Shown one piece after another: positions 13,906 to 16,966 of a DNA stretch of 16,966 nucleotides. Numbering within the stretch: position 1 is the first letter of the stretch; each line of letters begins with the position of its first letter. The translations under genes were made by a program, and so were the position numbers. Source of the DNA: an uncultured Lachnospiraceae bacterium (GTDB lineage Bacteria > Bacillota > Clostridia > Lachnospirales > Lachnospiraceae); assembly GCA_910585465.1 (NCBI GenBank), contig CAJUEW010000033.1, forward strand, positions 1 through 16,966, given 5' to 3'. The notes below the pieces were generated by a model. It ran no database searches, was not told the origin of the DNA, and saw only the letters and a list, made by a program, of their open reading frames with translations.

Positions 13906-15212
13906 ACAGGAGAAAAGAAGAGAAAAAAATACGTCTTGCAGTGGAACTGGGAGAACAGTATGGGGAGATCCTCCGGGCGCTCTCCCGGATGCCGAAGGAG
14001 ACAAAAGCGCACCGGGATGCCCGTTGGAAATGGTTTCGTACGCATCCTGAATATGAACAGATGTTCGGGAAGACGATGGAGGCTTACAGCCCGTCCGGAT
14101 ACAGACTGATGGTCCGGTGCAAAGGTTCCGGAGACCTGTCCGGGATGAGCAGCAGAGAAAATAAGGAAATCGGCAGCGAGGAATTTCTGCTGGCAGTAAA
14201 GGAAACAGTGGAAGAGTATACAGAAGAAAAAGCGGAGGCAGGAAAAGAAGGTTCTTTTTTTGTGGCCTGTGTGGGACAGAAATACCGGCAGAACATGCAG
14301 AGAGCATGCGGGGCGGAGCGCTATGATCACGGGGGTCCCGTGCAGGAGATCCCATACGACAGAAAATATCAGGTTATAAAGTATGTATATGAGATCAAAA
14401 GAATGATGGAAACCGGGGAGATCATAGAATACCCGGAATTCTGGGAGGCGCGCCGGAAAGAGATCTGTGCATCCAGAGACTGGAAGCTGACGAAAAAGGA
14501 GTGGGACGCCCTGGTTCAGATGGTATATGATATGAACCGGCTGGTGAGCATGGATAAAAATATCGGTGATGAGGAAGACGGAACGATTCTGGGGGATATA
14601 TTGAGAGACCCGTCAGAAGGCACAGAAGAAAAGGCAGAACGCACAGTGAGGGAAACGCTTCTGGGCGCCTTTATCCGGAATATGGCACAGGACTGGAAAT
14701 ATGTCAAATGCGGGACAAACAAGCGGTCCCGGGAATGGATCCGGATTTTCCTTACCAAAGACCTTCTGATCGCATTAAAGCTGGACAGCATGCCGGAGCT
14801 TTCAGATCATGAGAGAAAACAGTGGGAGGACTGCCGGCCGGAGCCCTATTGCGGACAATGGTGCCCCGGGAGAAAGACATGCAGCAGGGATAAAAGAACA
14901 GGCTGTTACATGCGGTATCAGACAAAACCGGCGGGAAACGAGGGAATCTACAGGATCCTCTCACCCCATGCGGACGTCATATTCCGGGATCTTCTGACCA
15001 GAGCCTATGTCGGCCGTGCGGTGGAAGGCGAACCGGAGAATCTGTATGAAGTGTATGAACATTTTCTAAGGGAGGACTTTGATTTTCGGGACCGGATTCT
15101 GGGAGAGGTGCTTCATAAAGACAAATCAGCCGTATCCAGAGCCAGGTCGGAATATGAAGGCAGAATCAGGGAAGGACTTTACAGGCAGTTTCTGGAAAAG
15201 GGAGAAAACTGA
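13902..15212 (+). CDS. Sigma-70-like protein coupled to CARF, with cysteine cluster
   Basis: The product has 436 residues and I do not know a named family for it. Residues 118-152 (FFVACVGQKYRQNMQRAC to VQEIPYD) recall sigma region 2.4 leading into region 3. Residues 194-236 (WKLTKKEWDALVQMV, then SMDKNIGDEEDGTILGDIL) closely resemble sigma-70 region 3.2, where SLDxPIGEEED and LGDFIED are typical. Cysteines 311, 317, 321, 327 and 335 may bind zinc or an iron-sulphur cluster. The end, residues 395-422 (DRILGEVLHKDKSAVSRA), could be a helix-turn-helix. A canonical region 2 for the promoter -10 is not obvious. The ATG overlaps the CARF stop by four bases, so both are translationally coupled. It may be a divergent sigma factor or anti-sigma-like switch controlled by the CARF protein. 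Confidence 0.6.
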   Translation: MNRRKEEKKIRLAVELGEQYGEILRALSRMPKETKAHRDARWKWFRTHPEYEQMFGKTMEAYSPSGYRLMVRCKGSGDLSGMSSRENKEIGSEEFLLAVKETVEEYTEEKAEAGKEGSFFVACVGQKYRQNMQRACGAERYDHGGPVQEIPYDRKYQVIKYVYEIKRMMETGEIIEYPEFWEARRKEICASRDWKLTKKEWDALVQMVYDMNRLVSMDKNIGDEEDGTILGDILRDPSEGTEEKAERTVRETLLGAFIRNMAQDWKYVKCGTNKRSREWIRIFLTKDLLIALKLDSMPELSDHERKQWEDCRPEPYCGQWCPGRKTCSRDKRTGCYMRYQTKPAGNEGIYRILSPHADVIFRDLLTRAYVGRAVEGEPENLYEVYEHFLREDFDFRDRILGEVLHKDKSAVSRARSEYEGRIREGLYRQFLEKGEN

Positions 15213-15216
15213 GAAG

Positions 15217-15266
15217 AATCTGTTAAAAGATCGGGAGAGAGCGAATCTTTTAACAGATTTTTTTTA
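15217..15266 (+). terminator. Intrinsic terminator of the CARF-sigma-like operon
   Basis: AATCTGTTAAAAGAT at 15217-15231 pairs perfectly with ATCTTTTAACAGATT at 15245-15259 and runs into a stretch of T residues. It starts four bases after the stop codon. Confidence 0.93.
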
Positions 15267-15353
15267 TCAAGACTGACAACTTTCTGGAAAAGCAGTCCTG
15301 TATTTAAAGTAGAAGGAAGAAAACAGTGTCTTAAACATGAGGAGGATTTCAGA

Positions 15354-15644
15354 ATGTTATTTATTTTACCGGTTTTATCAGCAGTAGCAACTGCAGCAGC
15401 AGGCATTACAACAACAGTCGTGGCAACCGCGGGGCCGGTGGGAGCAGCCATAGCAGCAGGAACGACGGCCATCGGAGCCTCCGTTGGAGGTGCAGTGGGT
15501 ACGGCGGCGGCAGCAGCAGGGATTGAGGCAGCGACGGCAGGAGCTGTTACGACGATTGCAGCAGGAGCCACGACCACCGCATTAAATGTAGGCGCCATGG
15601 AGTCGGTGGGGGCGGCAGGACGGGCGATTCTTGAGGAGGTGTGA
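15354..15644 (+). CDS. Small Ala/Gly/Thr-rich hydrophobic protein
   Basis: The 96-residue product starts at ATG 15354 with GAGGAGG well placed upstream. Almost the whole sequence consists of Ala, Gly, Thr, Val and Ile (MLFILPVLSAVATAAAG, then TTTVVATAGPVGAAIAAG), with one negatively charged patch at the end (AILEEV). It could insert in membranes as several helices, like holins, bacteriocins or small membrane-acting defence effectors. No processing site or immunity gene is seen. The minus strand has a matching long frame only because of the biased composition. It is separated from the sigma-like gene by a strong terminator, so it needs its own promoter. Function unknown. Confidence 0.6.
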   Translation: MLFILPVLSAVATAAAGITTTVVATAGPVGAAIAAGTTAIGASVGGAVGTAAAAAGIEAATAGAVTTIAAGATTTALNVGAMESVGAAGRAILEEV

Positions 15645-15734
15645 GAAGATGGAGCTTGGGATGATAGAAATTTGTATTGCGGGATATGATATCTGATGTT
15701 ATGATAAACAATAAGCAGAGAGGCAGGTGGAAAT

Positions 15735-15842
15735 ATGTCTACGATTGGATATTATGATGGAACAGCAGTTCAGATAAAAGAGCCATTACAGGTGTATATC
15801 AGGTTACGAGGGAAGACATTGCATGTAATTTCCGTAAATTGA
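15735..15842 (+). pseudogene. Truncated antitoxin of a PIN-toxin pair
   Basis: From ATG 15735 with AGGCAGGTGG upstream, the frame begins MSTIGYYDGTAVQIKEPLQV, as in small antitoxins (DUF104/DUF2281-like) that accompany PIN toxins. After 20 residues it enters sequence belonging to the toxin in another frame and stops at 35 residues. A deletion has fused the antitoxin start with the middle of the toxin. Confidence 0.55.
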
Positions 15843-16021
15843 TGAATGATATGATTATTCTTAATGTGGATATATTACTTCGCGGATTAGAAATATTTGC
15901 CAAATCACCCAAACTTGATTTTGTGGATTGTCTTTTGTATGGTTATAAATGGGAATAGGGTATTGATATTGTTACTTTTGATAAGAAGCTGCAAAGACGC
16001 CTGGGCGAAGTATTTTTGTAA
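15790..16021 (+). pseudogene. PIN-domain toxin remnant with internal stop
   Basis: In one frame the sequence reads TREDIACNFRKLMNDM, then PKLDFVDCLLYGYKWE, a TAG at 15956-15958, then GIDIVTFDKKLQRRL and TAA at 16019-16021. LDFVDCLL and IVTFDKKL are typical C-terminal PIN motifs (third and fourth acidic residues). The N-terminal half with the first two Asp residues is missing, so the toxin is dead. Confidence 0.7.
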
Positions 16022-16329
16022 TTAAGTACTCGCAGGCAAAAGTATTGAAGAATGGCTTAAAATCAAGGGATTTTGATGTTTGGCGGGATCCATCACGGTG
16101 GGTGGTGAATCTCGTTTTTATGTTCTTTAATGCTGCTGATAGAGGGGCAATCAGGGAGAAAATCGTACTGTCACGCAAAAGTCGGCAGTTTCCGTGATAG
16201 TTTGTAGTTCTGCCTGATAGTATAAAATTTGTCGAAAAGCATACTTGATGCATTGAACTACTACAATTAATTCTGGATTTGTTCCATAGTTATAGGAGTG
16301 AAAGATTTTAAAGTGGGAGGCAAATTGTT
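16022..16329. other. Gene-free stretch before SIR2
   Basis: About 300 A/T-rich bases without a convincing gene. No frame gives a recognisable protein. The last 30 bases hold the ribosome site (GGGAGG) of the SIR2 gene. A promoter for that gene must lie here, but I find no clear pair of boxes. Confidence 0.5.
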
Positions 16330-16932
16330 ATGGTAGATTGTTATATCTCAGCTAATTCAAAATATGAGTTTGAAAATAATACATTTTATAAAAGCGGAGC
16401 CATTCTTTCAAAGGAGGATGGAAGTCCAATGGATGAATCAACTTTTAAGTCGTTGATAAAAAGAGAAACATCTTCTTTTATTCACAAAACATTTAGTAAT
16501 ATAATTGTGCTTGTTGGTGCTGGAGCATCTGTCTTGTGTACGTCAGGAAAAATTGATAAACGATTTGGCAAGACAGTATTTATGCTTGCTGATTTAATAA
16601 ATAATACACTTAAACAGAATTCTAATCTTTTTACGTTGCAAGAATTGGCACAGTTGTGCAAGTATAATGTTCCTGTAGAACTCGTGGAACAAGGCGGAGC
16701 ATCTAAACTTAACCCATCATTTAACTTGGAGGATTTTCTTTCGGACTTACTTTCTTTTGAAAAATATGTGTCAGATGCGGATGCTTCTAAGTATGTTCGG
16801 TCAAAATCGAAAATTTTTGAACTAATTGTAGAAAATACAAGTTATGAATATGATAATAACTGTCTAAAACATTCGACATTTATAAATACGGTATCGCATC
16901 TTGTCAGAACTCCTAGTGTACTGACCTGTTGA
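16330..16932 (+). pseudogene. SIR2-domain defence protein, truncated
   Basis: The frame starts at ATG 16330 behind GTGGGAGG. Residues 57-70, NIIVLVGAGASVLC, are the nucleotide-binding GAGAS loop of SIR2-like NAD-consuming enzymes, used as abortive-infection effectors in several anti-phage systems. Such proteins are normally 350 residues or longer with a second NAD-binding segment (TTNYD) and a sensor domain. Here only 200 residues remain: after HSTFINTVSHLVRTPS the frame enters unrelated sequence (VLTC, stop) about 35 bases before the window end. The sequence after about 16913 may belong to an inserted element, or reflect a frameshift. The fate of the 3' part lies outside the window. Confidence 0.7.
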
Positions 16933-16966
16933 TATTTAGCAATACTACCACCTCGTTAAGAGGCAG

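Noticed and set aside
13270..14355. Minus-strand frame of 361 codons
   Set aside because: It lies opposite the coupled CARF and sigma-like genes, and its composition (Cys, Pro, Leu, Ser rich) is typical of antisense translation.
15179..15598. Minus-strand Ala/Val/Pro-rich frame
   Set aside because: It is produced by the biased GC-rich codons of the Ala/Gly/Thr protein on the plus strand; it lacks a ribosome site and runs through the terminator.
15649..15696. Fifteen-codon frame after the Ala/Gly/Thr protein
   Set aside because: It has a nearby GAGGAGG, but that motif overlaps the end of the preceding gene. The frame is too short and featureless to support as a gene.

Overview
The window looks like accessory DNA from a low-to-mid GC Firmicute, probably a gut Clostridium relative of the Lachnospiraceae type. 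The evidence is strong AGGAGG ribosome sites, TTGACA/TATAAT-type promoters, a TnpV-like remnant and BrnT/BrnA and Phd/PIN cassettes. The CRISPR-associated genes look clearly richer in GC than the toxin-antitoxin and SIR2 genes around them.

Layout: (1) 1-2400 holds an intact Uma2-family nuclease gene followed by broken genes: a truncated DDE transposase, a DUF6429-like tail, a Schlafen/AlbA-type regulator with an apparent internal deletion, and a TnpV tail. (2) 2505-3440 is a membrane-anchored or secreted protein. (3) 3534-5290 carries an orphan third CRISPR leader with one decayed repeat, a Phd-PIN cassette flanked by inverted repeats, and a BrnT-BrnA pair whose toxin is truncated. (4) 5288-6050 is CRISPR array 1 with leader and a decayed tail. 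(5) 6224-12043 is a plus-strand operon: a CARF-HEPN protein (Cas02710/Csm6-like), Cas1, Cas2, and a very large protein joining a reverse transcriptase, an archaeo-eukaryotic primase (AEP) and a PriL-like cysteine domain. (6) 12240-13051 is CRISPR array 2 with a closely related leader. (7) 13276-15212 is a two-gene operon of a second CARF protein and a protein with sigma-70-like sequence. (8) 15354-16966 has a small Ala/Gly/Thr-rich hydrophobic protein, a collapsed antitoxin-PIN pair and a truncated SIR2 defence gene.

How it may work together: this is a CRISPR adaptation and signalling island with no interference genes (no Cas10, Cas7, Cas5, Cas6 or Cas13) in view. Cas1 and Cas2, with the RT-primase protein, could acquire spacers from RNA. 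The repeat ends in ATTGACAC, close to the type III handle ATTGAAAC. Reverse complements of the spacers look like mRNA-sense sequence, and three contain an obvious Shine-Dalgarno. This fits RNA-derived spacers, or retention of spacers that make antisense crRNA. The two CARF proteins imply a cyclic-oligoadenylate input from a type III effector elsewhere.

The least familiar part is the CARF plus sigma-like pair at 13276-15212. It may be a CRISPR-signal-responsive transcription switch. Other points are a -1 frame break near the start of the RT-primase gene and evidence that three CRISPR loci here descend from one duplicated unit. All identifications are by eye, without database searches.
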